Shown here piece by piece: positions 1-8,222 of a stretch of 64,000 nucleotides of DNA (position 1 is its first letter; every line of letters begins with the position of its first letter). The stretch covers positions 2,790,001 through 2,854,000 of the forward strand of contig NZ_CP114015.1 of assembly GCF_026898095.1 (NCBI RefSeq). The letters are read 5' to 3'. The DNA is from Arthrobacter sp. ATA002. GTDB taxonomy: Bacteria > Actinomycetota > Actinomycetes > Actinomycetales > Micrococcaceae. The notes beneath the pieces are model-generated. The model was not told the DNA's origin and ran no database searches. It saw nothing but the letters and a program-made list of their open reading frames with translations. The position numbers and the translations under genes are program-made.

Positions 1-2
1 GG

Positions 3-188
3 GCCCTGCTGGGCGGGTTGGTCATCGCCTGGGGCTGGGGTTACCGCTCGCCCGCCGTCGTCGGCGCCGTCCTGGCCCTGATGGGACTGGGCATCGCCCT
101 GCTGAGTGGCTGGCTGGACCGGAAGGGTCCCAGCCTGCCTGCAGAGTCCGTGGGGCAGGCAGCCTCGGAACAAGCACCCGTTCAATAG
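3..188 (+). CDS. C-terminal end of an integral membrane protein, probably an MFS transporter (5' end outside window)
   Basis: The frame is open from the left edge and ends at TAG 186-188, giving 61 residues. They are strongly hydrophobic: two short helices (about residues 2-11 and 18-36) are separated by a short polar turn (YRSP) and followed by a polar tail with charged residues (DRKG). This is how the last two helices of a major-facilitator transporter usually look, but no diagnostic motif is left, so the family is an inference. It runs convergently towards the trmH gene on the other strand. The 178 bases between them hold no gene I can support. Confidence 0.5.
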   Translation, partial: ALLGGLVIAWGWGYRSPAVVGAVLALMGLGIALLSGWLDRKGPSLPAESVGQAASEQAPVQ

Positions 189-366
189 GAGCACCGGCCG
201 GCGCCTTGAAGGGCCGGGGCGGACTATGGCGTGGGCGGGCCATGCGCCCTGACCCGCCCGCTGTGCGGGCATCAGGAGGGGCTCCGCCCGGTCTGGACTC
301 AACGCGCGTTCCCGCACGTGATCCGCCCGTTTCCAGCGGCGCCTCGGCCTCTGGCGCTGCCGGGTG

Positions 367-1298
367 CTAGCGGTTCTGGGCGCGCGCCGACGCGTAAAGG
401 CACACTGTGGCCGCGGTTCCCACATTGAGGCTTTCGGCCCGCCCGTATACCGGCACTGCCACACGGTAGTCGGCTTCGGCCAGCGCGGCGTCGGACAGGC
501 CCTGGGCTTCATTACCGAAGAGCCAGGCGGTGGAGTTCTCCAGCCGCGGCTGGGACGGTTCGGCCACGGCGGCGGGGGTGGCGCCGTCGGCCTCTTCCGG
601 AGCGGCAGGTGCCAAACGCCGCAGCGCGCTTTCGTCCTGGAGCCGGTCAAGGTCCACGTTTCCGTAACCGTCGGCGGCCAGGACAGTCAGGCCGTGCGCG
701 CGCAGGGCGGACATCAGGAAATCGAGCTCGACGCCGGTGACCACCGGCAGGTGGAAGAGCGAGCCGGCCGTGGAACGCACGGCTTTGGGGTTGTGGATAT
801 CCACGCTGGAGGAGGTCAGCACCACGGCGTCGGCGCCGGCCGAATCAGCGGCACGCAGAATGGTGCCGGCGTTTCCGGGGTCGCGGACTTCGCACAGGAC
901 GGCAACCATCCGGACACCGGAGGCCAGCACATCGTCCAGGTCATACTCCGCAATGCGGCACACGGCCACGATGCCCTGCGGAGAAATGGTGGTGGCCATC
1001 GCGCCGATGACCTCATCGGTGGCCAGCCGCAGCGGCAGCCCGGCTGCCAAGTCGGCCAGCTCCGGCATCCGCTCCAGGCACGCTTCGGTGGCGAAGACTT
1101 CAAGTACGACGCCGGCCCCGCCGGCCGAGGCGTCGGCCCGGTGGCTCAGCAGCGCCTCACGGACGGCCTGCGGCCCTTCGGCCACAAAGCGGCCCGTCTT
1201 CGACGCGCCGGGCGCCCGGCCAGCTTCGCCACATCCCGTACCCGATCTGCTCGGGGATTGGCCATTGGCGGAGCCGGCGGGCGCCCAACAGTATTCAT
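367..1298 (-). CDS. TrmH/SpoU-family RNA 2'-O-methyltransferase, broken by one frameshift
   Basis: S-adenosylmethionine-dependent ribose 2'-O-methyltransferase of the SpoU fold, probably acting on 23S rRNA or tRNA. The three SpoU motifs are present in order: a PGNAGTILRAAD stretch, a LFGNEAQGL stretch, and a PVYGRAESLNVGTAA stretch near the C-terminus. An N-terminal RNA-binding substrate domain precedes them (FVAEGPQAVREAL). The first part of that domain (LAGRPAR) is in another frame. Inserting one C on the plus strand at about 1200/1201 joins them and opens the frame back to ATG 1298. A later start at 1265 (MANPRAD) is possible, and no clear ribosome binding site decides between them. The gene is last in the infC-rpmI-rplT run, where actinobacteria often carry it. 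The target nucleotide is not known. Confidence 0.85.
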
Positions 1299-1299
1299 G

Positions 1300-1316
1300 A
1301 TCGGTTAATAACCGAT
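1300..1316. repeat. Perfect 8+1+8 inverted repeat between rplT and trmH
   Basis: ATCGGTTA and TAACCGAT flank a single base. The palindrome starts two bases after the rplT stop codon and ends one base before the putative trmH ATG. With so small a loop, a DNA-level palindrome (operator) or a hairpin that affects trmH translation is as likely as a terminator. No T-run follows it. Confidence 0.6.
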
Positions 1317-1318
1317 TT

Positions 1319-1966
1319 CTAGCCCTGGAACTTCTGGCGGGATTCTCCGCCAGCAGGCTCCAGTCCGGCAGCCTTGGCGGCTTCGACGGAGTTGAACCAG
1401 TACTCGGCTACGGTCTGCTCGTACCAGGTGGAACCCGGAACGTGGTACTTGCCGGAGCCCAGGTTGCCCTTGATGACAAAACCCTCGGGAGCGTCGCCTT
1501 CGGAAGCCTTGAAGCCACCCTGGGCGTCAGCAACAGCAGCAGCCGGCTTGGAGGCAGCCGGAGCAGCCTTGGCAGCGGGAGCAGCAGCAACGGCCGGAGC
1601 CGAGGTGTCGGACGGCAGGGCGTTCTTGGCGATCTGCACCAGCGTGGCGAACGCGGCGGCGTCGTTGACGGCCAGTTCTGCCAGCATGCGGCGGTCAACC
1701 TGGATCTCGGCAGCCTTCAGGCCCTGGATCAGGCGGTTGTAGGTCAGGCCGTTGGCGCGGGATGCAGCGTTGATGCGCTGGATCCACAGGCGGCGGAAGT
1801 CGCCCTTGCGCTTGCGGCGGTCGCCGTAGCTGTACACGAACGAGTGCAGCAGCTGCTCTTTGGCCTTGCGGACCAGACGTGAACGCTGTCCGCGGTAACC
1901 CTTGGCGCGCTCGAGGATAACCCGACGCTTCTTATGGGCGTTTACCGCCCGCTTCACACGTGCCAC
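1319..1966 (-). CDS. rplT: 50S ribosomal protein L20 with an extra C-terminal sunset-like domain
   Basis: L20 binds 23S rRNA early in 50S assembly. Residues 1-118 are a normal L20 ([15 protein letters not shown] start, [23 protein letters not shown] core), and the family usually ends there. This protein goes on to 215 residues: an Ala/Pro/Lys-rich linker (about 119-160) and then a compact segment at about 161-205 with the pattern [25 protein letters not shown]...A..AGLEPA. That resembles the small 'sunset' domain found in secreted or nuclease-linked proteins. The start is GTG 1966 because AAAGGAG lies 7 bases upstream. The ATG at 2005 used by the longer open frame has no such site. The gene is third in infC-rpmI-rplT. 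I see no frameshift, so the extension looks real. Confidence 0.93.
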   Translation of the reverse strand: MARVKRAVNAHKKRRVILERAKGYRGQRSRLVRKAKEQLLHSFVYSYGDRRKRKGDFRRLWIQRINAASRANGLTYNRLIQGLKAAEIQVDRRMLAELAVNDAAAFATLVQIAKNALPSDTSAPAVAAAPAAKAAPAASKPAAAVADAQGGFKASEGDAPEGFVIKGNLGSGKYHVPGSTWYEQTVAEYWFNSVEAAKAAGLEPAGGESRQKFQG

Positions 1967-2090
1967 GTGCGTACTCCTTTGGATAAATCTTCCGTGCACC
2001 TGCACTCAGGTACTCGGCCTGGATTCAGGCCCGGAAAAGCTTGATGGTGTGACGGAAGCCCGGACGGGCCGCCTGTCGAGGGGGGAAAGA

Positions 2091-2285
2091 CTAGATGCCC
2101 AGCATCTTCTTGATGACCTTGGCGTCTGCCGGGGCAACGAGCTTGTCGCTGGCAAGGCGGCGCGTCAGCGTGGACGGCTTGTGCTCGAGGTAGTGGCGGC
2201 GGTTGGCCTGCTGGCGCTTGAGCTTGCCGGTACCGGTCAGCTTGAAGCGCTTCTTGGCGCCACTGTGGGTCTTCATCTTCGGCAT
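2091..2285 (-). CDS. rpmI: 50S ribosomal protein L35
   Basis: Small basic protein of the large ribosomal subunit, 64 residues, the usual length. It starts [20 protein letters not shown] and carries the L35 signature [12 protein letters not shown]. The ATG at 2285 is preceded by AAAGGAG. It sits between infC (113 bases upstream) and rplT (about 124 bases downstream), the order found throughout bacteria, and is presumably co-transcribed from the infC promoter. Confidence 0.97.
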   Translation of the reverse strand: MPKMKTHSGAKKRFKLTGTGKLKRQQANRRHYLEHKPSTLTRRLASDKLVAPADAKVIKKMLGI

Positions 2286-2308
2286 GACTACCGATCTCCT
2301 TTGGGTTT

Positions 2309-2329
2309 CCGCAGGCTTAGAGCCTGCGG
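2309..2329 (-). other. RNA hairpin in the infC-rpmI spacer
   Basis: A 9-bp perfect stem (CCGCAGGCT / AGCCTGCGG) with a 3-base loop lies just upstream of the rpmI Shine-Dalgarno. No T-run follows it on the minus strand, so it is unlikely to be a full terminator. It may shape rpmI translation or act as a processing or stability element in the infC-rpmI-rplT mRNA. Confidence 0.55.
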
Positions 2330-2398
2330 GGCTTTGGGCACCTTGCAGTGCCGGGGGTTTACTGGACGCCGGGACGTCCTGCGGGGAAAAGCTGAGTT

Positions 2399-3439
2399 CT
2401 ACTCCGCAGTTCCGGGCTTGCTCTGGCTTGCTGCACCCCGTGAAGGAGCAGCCTTGCCAGCAGGTTTGGATGCTGCGGCCGGCTTGGGACGGGCAGCAGG
2501 CTTGGGTGCCGGCTTCATGGCCGTGGGCTTGGGCACTGCAGCCGGCTTGGGAGCCGGCGCGGGCTTCGACTCGGCGGGAGCAGGCGCTGCGGCGGGTGCC
2601 TCTGCAACCGGCTTCGGAGCCGGAGCCTTGGCTGCTTCCGCCGCGCGGCGTGCGTCCGCTGCTGCCTTTTCGGCGGCAGCCTGGGCACGCTTTTCAGCCA
2701 TCTCCTTATCGGCCTTTTCCTTCTCGGCGCGGGCCTTGTCAGCCTCGGCCGCGGAAGAACCAAGCCGCAGGCCGTCGGGCAGAAGATCCGCCAGGCTCTG
2801 CGTCAGCGGCGCCTTGTTTTCAGCGGAGGTATCAACCCGTGCGGGTGCTTCCCCGTTCTTGACCGCTTCGTTGGCTGCCCTGGCATCGGCACGCTGCGAC
2901 GCGCGGCGCGCTTCGGCCTTGGCTTCGGCCTTGTTCTTCAGCGGTCCAATAACCATGACCATGTTGCGGCCGTCGATGCGGGGAGTGGATTCCACTACGC
3001 CCACCTCGGCGACGTCGGCTGCGAACTTGTTCAGCAGCTTCATGCCCATTTCCGGGCGCTGCTGTTCACGGCCGCGGAACTGGATCATGGCCTTGACCTT
3101 ATCTCCGGCAGCGAGGAAGCGCATGGCATGCCCGCGCTTGGTCTCATAGTCGTGAGTGTCGATCTTCAGGCGGAAACGAATTTCCTTCAGAACGGTGTTC
3201 GTCTGGTTCTTGCGTGCCTCACGGGCCTTGACGGCGGCTTCGTACTTGTACTTGCCGAAGTCCATTAGTTTGCACACCGGAGGCTTTGCCTGCGGTGCCA
3301 CCTCAACAAGATCCAGGTCGGATTCGGCTGCCAGACGCAGGGCGTCTTCGATACGGACAACCCCAACTTGCTCTCCAGCCGGTCCTACCAGCCGCACCTC
3401 AGGGACGCGGATTCGATCATTGATTCTTGGCTCGCTAAT
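2399..3439 (-). CDS. infC: Translation initiation factor IF-3, ATT start, long C-terminal extension
   Basis: IF-3 binds the 30S subunit and proofreads start-codon choice. The N-domain starts [19 protein letters not shown] and the C-domain contains [16 protein letters not shown] and [14 protein letters not shown]; the core ends near residue 195. I place the start at ATT 3439, which is 14 codons before the first GTG in frame. The residues it adds are the conserved IF-3 N-terminus, and AGGAGC precedes it by 8 bases. A rare AUU start allows IF-3 to repress its own translation, as known in E. coli. After the core come about 150 extra residues: a charged Ala/Glu/Lys coil, then Ala-Pro-Lys repeats. 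It is the first gene of infC-rpmI-rplT. Confidence 0.95.
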   Translation of the reverse strand: MSEPRINDRIRVPEVRLVGPAGEQVGVVRIEDALRLAAESDLDLVEVAPQAKPPVCKLMDFGKYKYEAAVKAREARKNQTNTVLKEIRFRLKIDTHDYETKRGHAMRFLAAGDKVKAMIQFRGREQQRPEMGMKLLNKFAADVAEVGVVESTPRIDGRNMVMVIGPLKNKAEAKAEARRASQRADARAANEAVKNGEAPARVDTSAENKAPLTQSLADLLPDGLRLGSSAAEADKARAEKEKADKEMAEKRAQAAAEKAAADARRAAEAAKAPAPKPVAEAPAAAPAPAESKPAPAPKPAAVPKPTAMKPAPKPAARPKPAAASKPAGKAAPSRGAASQSKPGTAE

Positions 3440-3685
3440 GTTGCAGCTCCTGATTTCTTCAAAACGGCTACCGCCTGCAACTGAAGAAGGCCCCCAATTG
3501 CACGCGCAATCGGAGGCCTCGAGGGGTCGGCGGGTGCTGCGTCAGCAGCAACCTCCCGGATTGATTGGTCCAGGCAATGCCTGGACCCGCCACCGGGGGC
3601 CGACCGTACCCGGCAACTCTGCTTCTGCACAGGCGCCCTAAGGCACGCGGACTGAAGATTCAGGCTGACGCGGGTGGGAGGATTC
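3440..3685 (-). promoter_or_regulatory. Long structured 5' leader of infC with attenuator-like hairpin
   Basis: If the promoter at 3692-3719 is used, infC has a leader of about 245 bases. Three stem-loops can be read on the minus strand: 3567-3587 (9-bp perfect stem GGTCCAGGC / GCCTGGACC), 3536-3549 (GCTGC / GCAGC), and 3489-3518, a 13-bp stem with two G-U pairs. The last is followed by TTCTTC about 50 bases before the start codon and looks like an intrinsic terminator or attenuator. Leader control of infC-rpmI-rplT by L20 or by attenuation is known in other phyla. I do not recognise this leader's exact architecture. Confidence 0.6.
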
Positions 3686-3691
3686 TCCGCT

Positions 3692-3719
3692 TGCATACTG
3701 GTTGATGTGACGCAGTCAA
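3692..3719 (-). promoter_or_regulatory. Candidate sigma-A type promoter for infC
   Basis: On the minus strand TTGACT (3714-3719) and TATGCA (3692-3697) are separated by 16 bases. They are the best -35/-10 pair upstream of the infC leader, in the divergent gap to the DUF1844 gene. The call rests on pattern match only. Confidence 0.4.
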
Positions 3720-3783
3720 CAACCGCTTCAAGAAGGGCGCTGAAAGTAACGACAACCAGTTGGTCTGTGACAAGCTTACCAGT

Positions 3784-4211
3784 ATGAGTACCCCACAGAG
3801 CAACCCGGCGGACGAGCACACCCGTCATTCCTTCCCCGGCACCCCGGAAGAGGTGCACACCCCTTCGGCTGAAGAGCAGGAAGTGGCGGCCCAAATGCGT
3901 GACATCGCAGAGGTCCCCGCAATCGAAGTTATCACCACCGCCGCCGTCCACCTGATGAGCGCCGCCGCCGTTAAGTGCGGCCTCGCCGAAGGAGACGACG
4001 CCGAGGAACTGAAGGACCTGGATGAGGCCCGGAAACTGATCGTCGCGCTGGCCGGCTTTGTTACCGCCGCCGCTCCCGAAATCGGCAGCCGGCACGCCGG
4101 TCCGCTGCGCGACGGCCTGCGCTCCCTGCAGCTGGCCTTCCGCGAGGCGTCCCTGGTCCAGGATCCCCCGGCAAGGGCCCCGGCGAGAAGTTCACCGGTC
4201 CCGTTAACTAG
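3784..4211 (+). CDS. DUF1844 family protein, C-terminus frameshifted
   Basis: Small acidic cytoplasmic protein of unknown function. The DUF1844 core is visible at about residues 40-115 (EVITTAAVHLMSAAAVKCGL, then DLDEARKLIVALAGFVTAAAPEIG). An N-terminal Pro/Glu/His-rich stretch precedes it. The raw frame ends RARSSPVPLTSFRIP at 4227. Adding one C to the C5 run at 4165-4169 instead gives a GKGPGEKFTGPVN ending and a stop at 4209-4211, which fits the family's usual tail. The start at 3784 is the first ATG directly before MSTPQS. The gene is divergent from infC, a common neighbour in actinobacteria, and a strong terminator follows. Confidence 0.85.
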
Positions 4212-4226
4212 CTTTCGCATTCCCTG

Positions 4227-4268
4227 AGCCCGGCGGGCCCGCAGTTCGCGGTGGCCCGCCGGGCTTTT
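4227..4268 (+). terminator. Intrinsic terminator after the DUF1844 gene
   Basis: A 13-bp GC-rich stem (AGCCCGGCGGGCC / GGCCCGCCGGGCT) with a 13-base loop is followed by TTTT. It lies 15 bases after the repaired stop codon. Confidence 0.85.
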
Positions 4269-4327
4269 CGCTGTCCGAAAGAATGCGTAACCTGTACGGG
4301 ACGTTCAACGGAAGGCGGTGACGCCCG

Positions 4328-5002
4328 ATGGGCAGCACGGGTGCCGAGGCCTACAGGAAAAGGCTCGAACAGGCAGCACGGCTCAAGGCTGCGGGAACGC
4401 CGGAGAATGCGGGCTACAAGATGCCCGAGGGCCTCGGCGGCGCACGGGAGGATGAGCTTGCTGCGAAACGCCGGAAAATCAGCGCGGCAGACAAAGCCGA
4501 TTACCTAATCCGTGACGCCATGAACCGTGGGGAGTTCCAGGATCTGCGTTACGCCGGCAAGCCGATCCCCGGCCTTGGTGACCCGGACCCGGACTGGTGG
4601 ATCAAGCGCCTGATCAAACGGGAGAACATCTCCGGTCTCGGCCCGCCCGCCCTGCTGCTGAGGGTCGAGGATGAGGAGTTCGGGCCGCGGCTGGACCGGC
4701 TGCCCTCCGAGCGGCAGGTGCGCGACGCCGTGGAGGACTTTAACTCGCGCATCATCGAGGCGCGCCGGCAGTTGCTGGGCGGGCCGCCCGTCATCACTAA
4801 GCTCCGCGACGCCGAGGAGGAAGTGCGCGGCTGGCGGGAGCGCCGGGGCCTGCCAGCCGGAGAGCCGGAGGCGGAAGCGCTGGCTGCGGCGGCAAACGGA
4901 GCCGGTACGGCCGATACGACCCGGCGGCCCGGTCCCCGGCGCTGGCTGCGCCGCCTCCGCGAACGGCTTGCCCACGGTCGGCCGGGCCGGCTGCCGGAGT
5001 AG
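4328..5002 (+). CDS. DUF1992 (DnaJ-homologue subfamily C-like) protein
   Basis: The conserved DUF1992 block runs from about residue 60 to 130: YLIRDAMNRGEFQDL, then GKPIPGLGDPDPDWWIKRL. The same domain occurs in the DNAJC28 family and in many bacterial proteins without a J-domain, and the present protein shows no HPD motif. The C-terminal third is rich in Ala, Arg and Gly and probably disordered. The function is unknown. The ATG at 4328 opens the frame about 60 bases after a strong terminator, so the gene has its own promoter. It converges on the MFS gene at 5073. Confidence 0.8.
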   Translation: MGSTGAEAYRKRLEQAARLKAAGTPENAGYKMPEGLGGAREDELAAKRRKISAADKADYLIRDAMNRGEFQDLRYAGKPIPGLGDPDPDWWIKRLIKRENISGLGPPALLLRVEDEEFGPRLDRLPSERQVRDAVEDFNSRIIEARRQLLGGPPVITKLRDAEEEVRGWRERRGLPAGEPEAEALAAAANGAGTADTTRRPGPRRWLRRLRERLAHGRPGRLPE

Positions 5003-5072
5003 CCCGGGAGGCCCGCCAATCCGTCCTGCGCTTCAAGGGCTGCGCCACCGGGCCTGCACCACCCCGGCGGTT

Positions 5073-6368
5073 CTACGCAGCCGGCAGCCGCTGCCCGCGG
5101 CGGCTGACCTTCCGCACGCTCAGGGTGACCAGCACCAGCAGCGTGGCAGAGACCCCGGCAACCGTGAATCCGGCCCAGGGACCAACGAAATCGATTGCTG
5201 CACCGGCCAGCGGTGCACCAAGTGCCGTCCCCGAGGTCAGGGCGGAGCCGTACCAGCCCATCGCCTCTCCGCGCCGTTCCTCGGACACCAGATCGGCAAC
5301 CCGTTCCGAAGCCGAGGACAGCACCGGAGCACACAGCAGACCGGCGGGAATGGAGAGCAGCGCCAGGCTGATTGTGTCCGTGGCCAGGGCCATGGGAAGG
5401 GTCAGGACGGCCATGGCCAGCAGCAGGAGCATGGGCGAGATCCGCCGGCGCATGGCCCCGTAAGTCAGGCCGCCCACCACGGAGGCCGCACACCAGACGG
5501 CGAACACGATGCCTACCTGCTGGGGCTGGCCGGTGTGCTCGACCAATGCCACAATGCCGACGTCGGAACTGGACAGCAGCAGCCCGGCACCCACCGCCAC
5601 GGCAAAGACCACGGCCACGCTGAGCGTAAACCAGGAGAATCCCGACTTCAGCCGCGCACCGCGGCTGAGGGCCGCCAGCGGCTGCAGCTCTGATGAGGCC
5701 TCTGACAGGTGCGCGGGCGCGGCGGCCACCACGGCCGCATTGGCGGCCTCGCGTTCCTGCACCGCAGACGCAGCATCACGCGGATTGTCGGAGCGCGTGG
5801 GCGGATTGAACCAAATCAGCAGCAGGCCTGCGAGCGAGGTGGTAACACCCACCAGGGTCAGTCCGATCACGGAGGAGAACGATGTGGCCAGGACGGCTCC
5901 CAGCGCGGGTCCGCCCATGAACACGACTTCGGTGGCGATCGAATCCAGGGCAAAGGCGGTTCGGCGCTGGTCCCCCGTGGCGAGCACGCCGAGGGACTGG
6001 CGGACCACGCTAAAGACCGGAAGGGTGAAAACGCCGCCGATCAGTGCCAGGACGAGCAGCCACTGATAGCTGGCGTGCGGGGCGATGGACCAGATGACGG
6101 CCTCGGAGACCACCGAGGGAATCAGGGCGCGGCGCAGGCCAACGTTGTCCACGCGGCGGCCGCGCCACGGGGCGCCGACGGCTATGCCCACGGTCACGAC
6201 GGCGGCAACGGCACCGGCTTTGGCGTATCCCATGTCCATGGTCAGGACCACATGCAGGGTCAGCAGCACGCCGGCGGCGGAATGCGGGAACCGGGCGATC
6301 ATGCCCACCAGCAGCAGCCGGCGGATGGGGGCGATACGGAGCAACTCCCCGTAGGCGGAGAAATTCAC
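5073..6368 (-). CDS. MFS transporter, 12-helix type
   Basis: The protein has 431 residues, about twelve hydrophobic helices and a polar central loop at about 190-235 (RSDNPRDAASAVQEREA). It is a major-facilitator carrier of the inner membrane, probably an exporter. A basic cytoplasmic loop (GAPWRGRRVDNVGLRRA) sits where the MFS loop-2/3 motif lies. A second basic loop (YGAMRRRISP) follows in the second half. The substrate cannot be told from sequence. It lies downstream of sseB on the same strand with a 36-base gap and could be co-transcribed with the his-priA-sseB run. Confidence 0.88.
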   Translation of the reverse strand: MNFSAYGELLRIAPIRRLLLVGMIARFPHSAAGVLLTLHVVLTMDMGYAKAGAVAAVVTVGIAVGAPWRGRRVDNVGLRRALIPSVVSEAVIWSIAPHASYQWLLVLALIGGVFTLPVFSVVRQSLGVLATGDQRRTAFALDSIATEVVFMGGPALGAVLATSFSSVIGLTLVGVTTSLAGLLLIWFNPPTRSDNPRDAASAVQEREAANAAVVAAAPAHLSEASSELQPLAALSRGARLKSGFSWFTLSVAVVFAVAVGAGLLLSSSDVGIVALVEHTGQPQQVGIVFAVWCAASVVGGLTYGAMRRRISPMLLLLAMAVLTLPMALATDTISLALLSIPAGLLCAPVLSSASERVADLVSEERRGEAMGWYGSALTSGTALGAPLAGAAIDFVGPWAGFTVAGVSATLLVLVTLSVRKVSRRGQRLPAA

Positions 6369-6404
6369 GGCACTTCACTTCCGGCGGTCCCCCGCCCAGC
6401 AAGG

Positions 6405-7252
6405 TCAGCGCGTGATTTTGAGATCCAGGGAATCCACGCGCTCAACGAATAACGGATCGGCAGCGAGGCGTTGCTGCAGCGTGCCGGCGATGCCCTGCAC
6501 CGCCTGCGCATCCAGTCCCGGTGCCAGGTGAAGGACCATTCTAAGCTCAGGACCGGCACCACCCCGGCCACCACCGTTCCGCGCGCCGACCGTGTCACCG
6601 TTCCCGGTCCCTGGACGAGCTGAACGCCCGTGACGGCGGGTTCGGCGTCGACTGCTGCCGATACCGCCTGCGCCACCTCCTCATCGGCGTACGAGGGGGT
6701 CCAGGGCCGCTGCTGGGCCAGGGCCCACATGGCCGGGCGGCGCACGACGAAGGTGACGTCGGCACCGGGATCCACGACCAGCAGCTGCGCCTCCTCCGAT
6801 ACGGCGGAGAGGGCGGCGCGGGCGGCATACACAGCCACCGGGCGGGCCTCCGGGTGCCATTGCTGCAGCGCCGGTACGGAGGTGAAGACCGGCAGCGCCT
6901 TGCGCCCGTCGGGAGCGGTGAGGGTAACCAGTGCCATATCGGCCTCTTTGTCCGCGGTGAGTCCGTGCTCGGACTCCGCCTCGGCGCCCAGGGTCGCCAC
7001 GATGGGTACAAAGACGCGGGCGGTGGCCAGCGCGGCGACCACGTCCGCTTCCGTGCCTGTACCCTCTTCCAGCGCCGCTGCGGCGGCGAGGTATCCGGCG
7101 TCGGCCGCACCGTCGTCGGCGTCGAAATTGTGCAGCGGATTGCCGTCGCCGGAGAGGTCCCGGCCGGACCAGGGCTGCCCGGCGGAGTCGGAGGGCCCTC
7201 CGGCCCCGGCGAGGGCGGCGGCGATATGTCCGGGGAGGGCGCGCTCAGCCAT
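6405..7252 (-). CDS. SseB-family protein, C-terminus frameshifted
   Basis: SseB-like domain proteins are cytoplasmic and of unclear biochemical role. Here the SseB pattern covers about residues 60-200 ([44 protein letters not shown]). One G missing in the GG at 6550-6551 sends the raw frame into an unrelated basic tail. Repair gives an ending with [15 protein letters not shown] and [10 protein letters not shown], and a TGA at 6405-6407. The ATG at 7252 lies 5 bases past the repaired priA stop, so the two genes are tightly coupled. This priA-sseB neighbourhood is common in Micrococcales. Confidence 0.85.
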
Positions 7253-7257
7253 GGGTC

Positions 7258-8006
7258 CTAGCGCTCCGGATGTCCGGCGATGTCGAACGCCTGCGGAAGC
7301 GTGAAGGCGCCGGCGTAGAGGGCTTGCCCACGATGGTGCCTTCCAGACCGAGCGGAACGAGTTCGCGCAGGGCAGCCAGATCGTCCAGGGACGAGATGCC
7401 GCCGGAGGCGACCACGGGCCGGTCGGTGCGCTTCAGCACCTCCCGCAGCAGCTCCAGGTTGGGACCGCGCAGCGTGCCGTCCTTGGTGACGTCGGTGACC
7501 ACGTAGCGCGGGCAGCCGGCGTCCTCCAGCCGGGCCAGGACCTCCCAGAGATCCCCGCCTTCCTTCGTCCAGCCGCGCGCGGCCAGGGTGGTGCCGCGGA
7601 CATCGAGTCCGACGGCGATGGCCTCGCCGTAGCGGGCGATGGCACTGGCGGTCCATTCCGGATTCTCCAGCGCGGCAGTGCCCAGGTTTACCCGGCTGGC
7701 ACCGAGTTCCAGGGCCAGGTCCAGGGAAGCGTCGTCCCGGATGCCGCCGGAGAGCTCCACCTTGATGTCCAGTTCCTCCACTACGCGCTTGAGCAGCGGA
7801 AGGTTGGAACCGCGGCCGAAAGCTGCGTCCAGGTCCACCAGGTGAACCCAGTCGGCGCCGTCGTTCTGCCAGGCCATGGCCGCTTCAAGCGGATCTCCGT
7901 AGCTCGTTTCGCTGCCGGCCTCACCCTGGACCAGGCGCACGGCCTGGCCGTCCGCGACGTCCACGGCGGGCAGCAGTTCGAGGATGGGCGTTTCAATCAA
8001 TGACAT
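7258..8006 (-). CDS. priA: Phosphoribosyl isomerase A (HisA/TrpF dual-substrate type), frameshift near the end
   Basis: (beta/alpha)8-barrel enzyme. In actinobacteria PriA isomerises both ProFAR (histidine path) and phosphoribosyl anthranilate (tryptophan path). The HisA motifs are clear: [19 protein letters not shown] with the catalytic Asp near residue 16, [20 protein letters not shown] with the second Asp, and [11 protein letters not shown]. One base is lost at about 7322, just after GTIVGK. The repaired end reads [13 protein letters not shown] and stops at 7258-7260. The ATG at 8006 is the natural start ([16 protein letters not shown]). It follows the small ORF and hisH in the his operon. 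Confidence 0.95.
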
Positions 8007-8026
8007 GGTTCTGCTTTCCGTGGGGT

Positions 8027-8218
8027 TCAGTCCGGGGCGGCGCGGGCGCCGGGCGGGGGTCTAGGCGGGGTGTCGATCAGCAGGTAGGCACCGAGCAGTG
8101 CCATTCCTGCCAGGACCCAGAAGCTGACGGTGACGATTTTGGACATGCCTTGGCTACGGAAGGAAATCGCGCCGCCAATCAGCAGTCCGGCCAGGCCCAT
8201 GAGGATAATGCTCCACAT
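8027..8218 (-). CDS. Small two-helix membrane protein in the his operon
   Basis: The 63-residue product starts at ATG 8218 ([16 protein letters not shown]). It has two hydrophobic helices (about 2-17 and 29-48), a short basic loop (FRSQGMSK) and a proline-rich tail. It fits the gap between hisH (stop 8223) and priA (start 8006) almost exactly and lies on the same strand, which supports translation. I recognise no family. A role in histidine synthesis is not implied by its location. Confidence 0.6.
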   Translation of the reverse strand: MWSIILMGLAGLLIGGAISFRSQGMSKIVTVSFWVLAGMALLGAYLLIDTPPRPPPGARAAPD

Positions 8219-8222
8219 AGCC

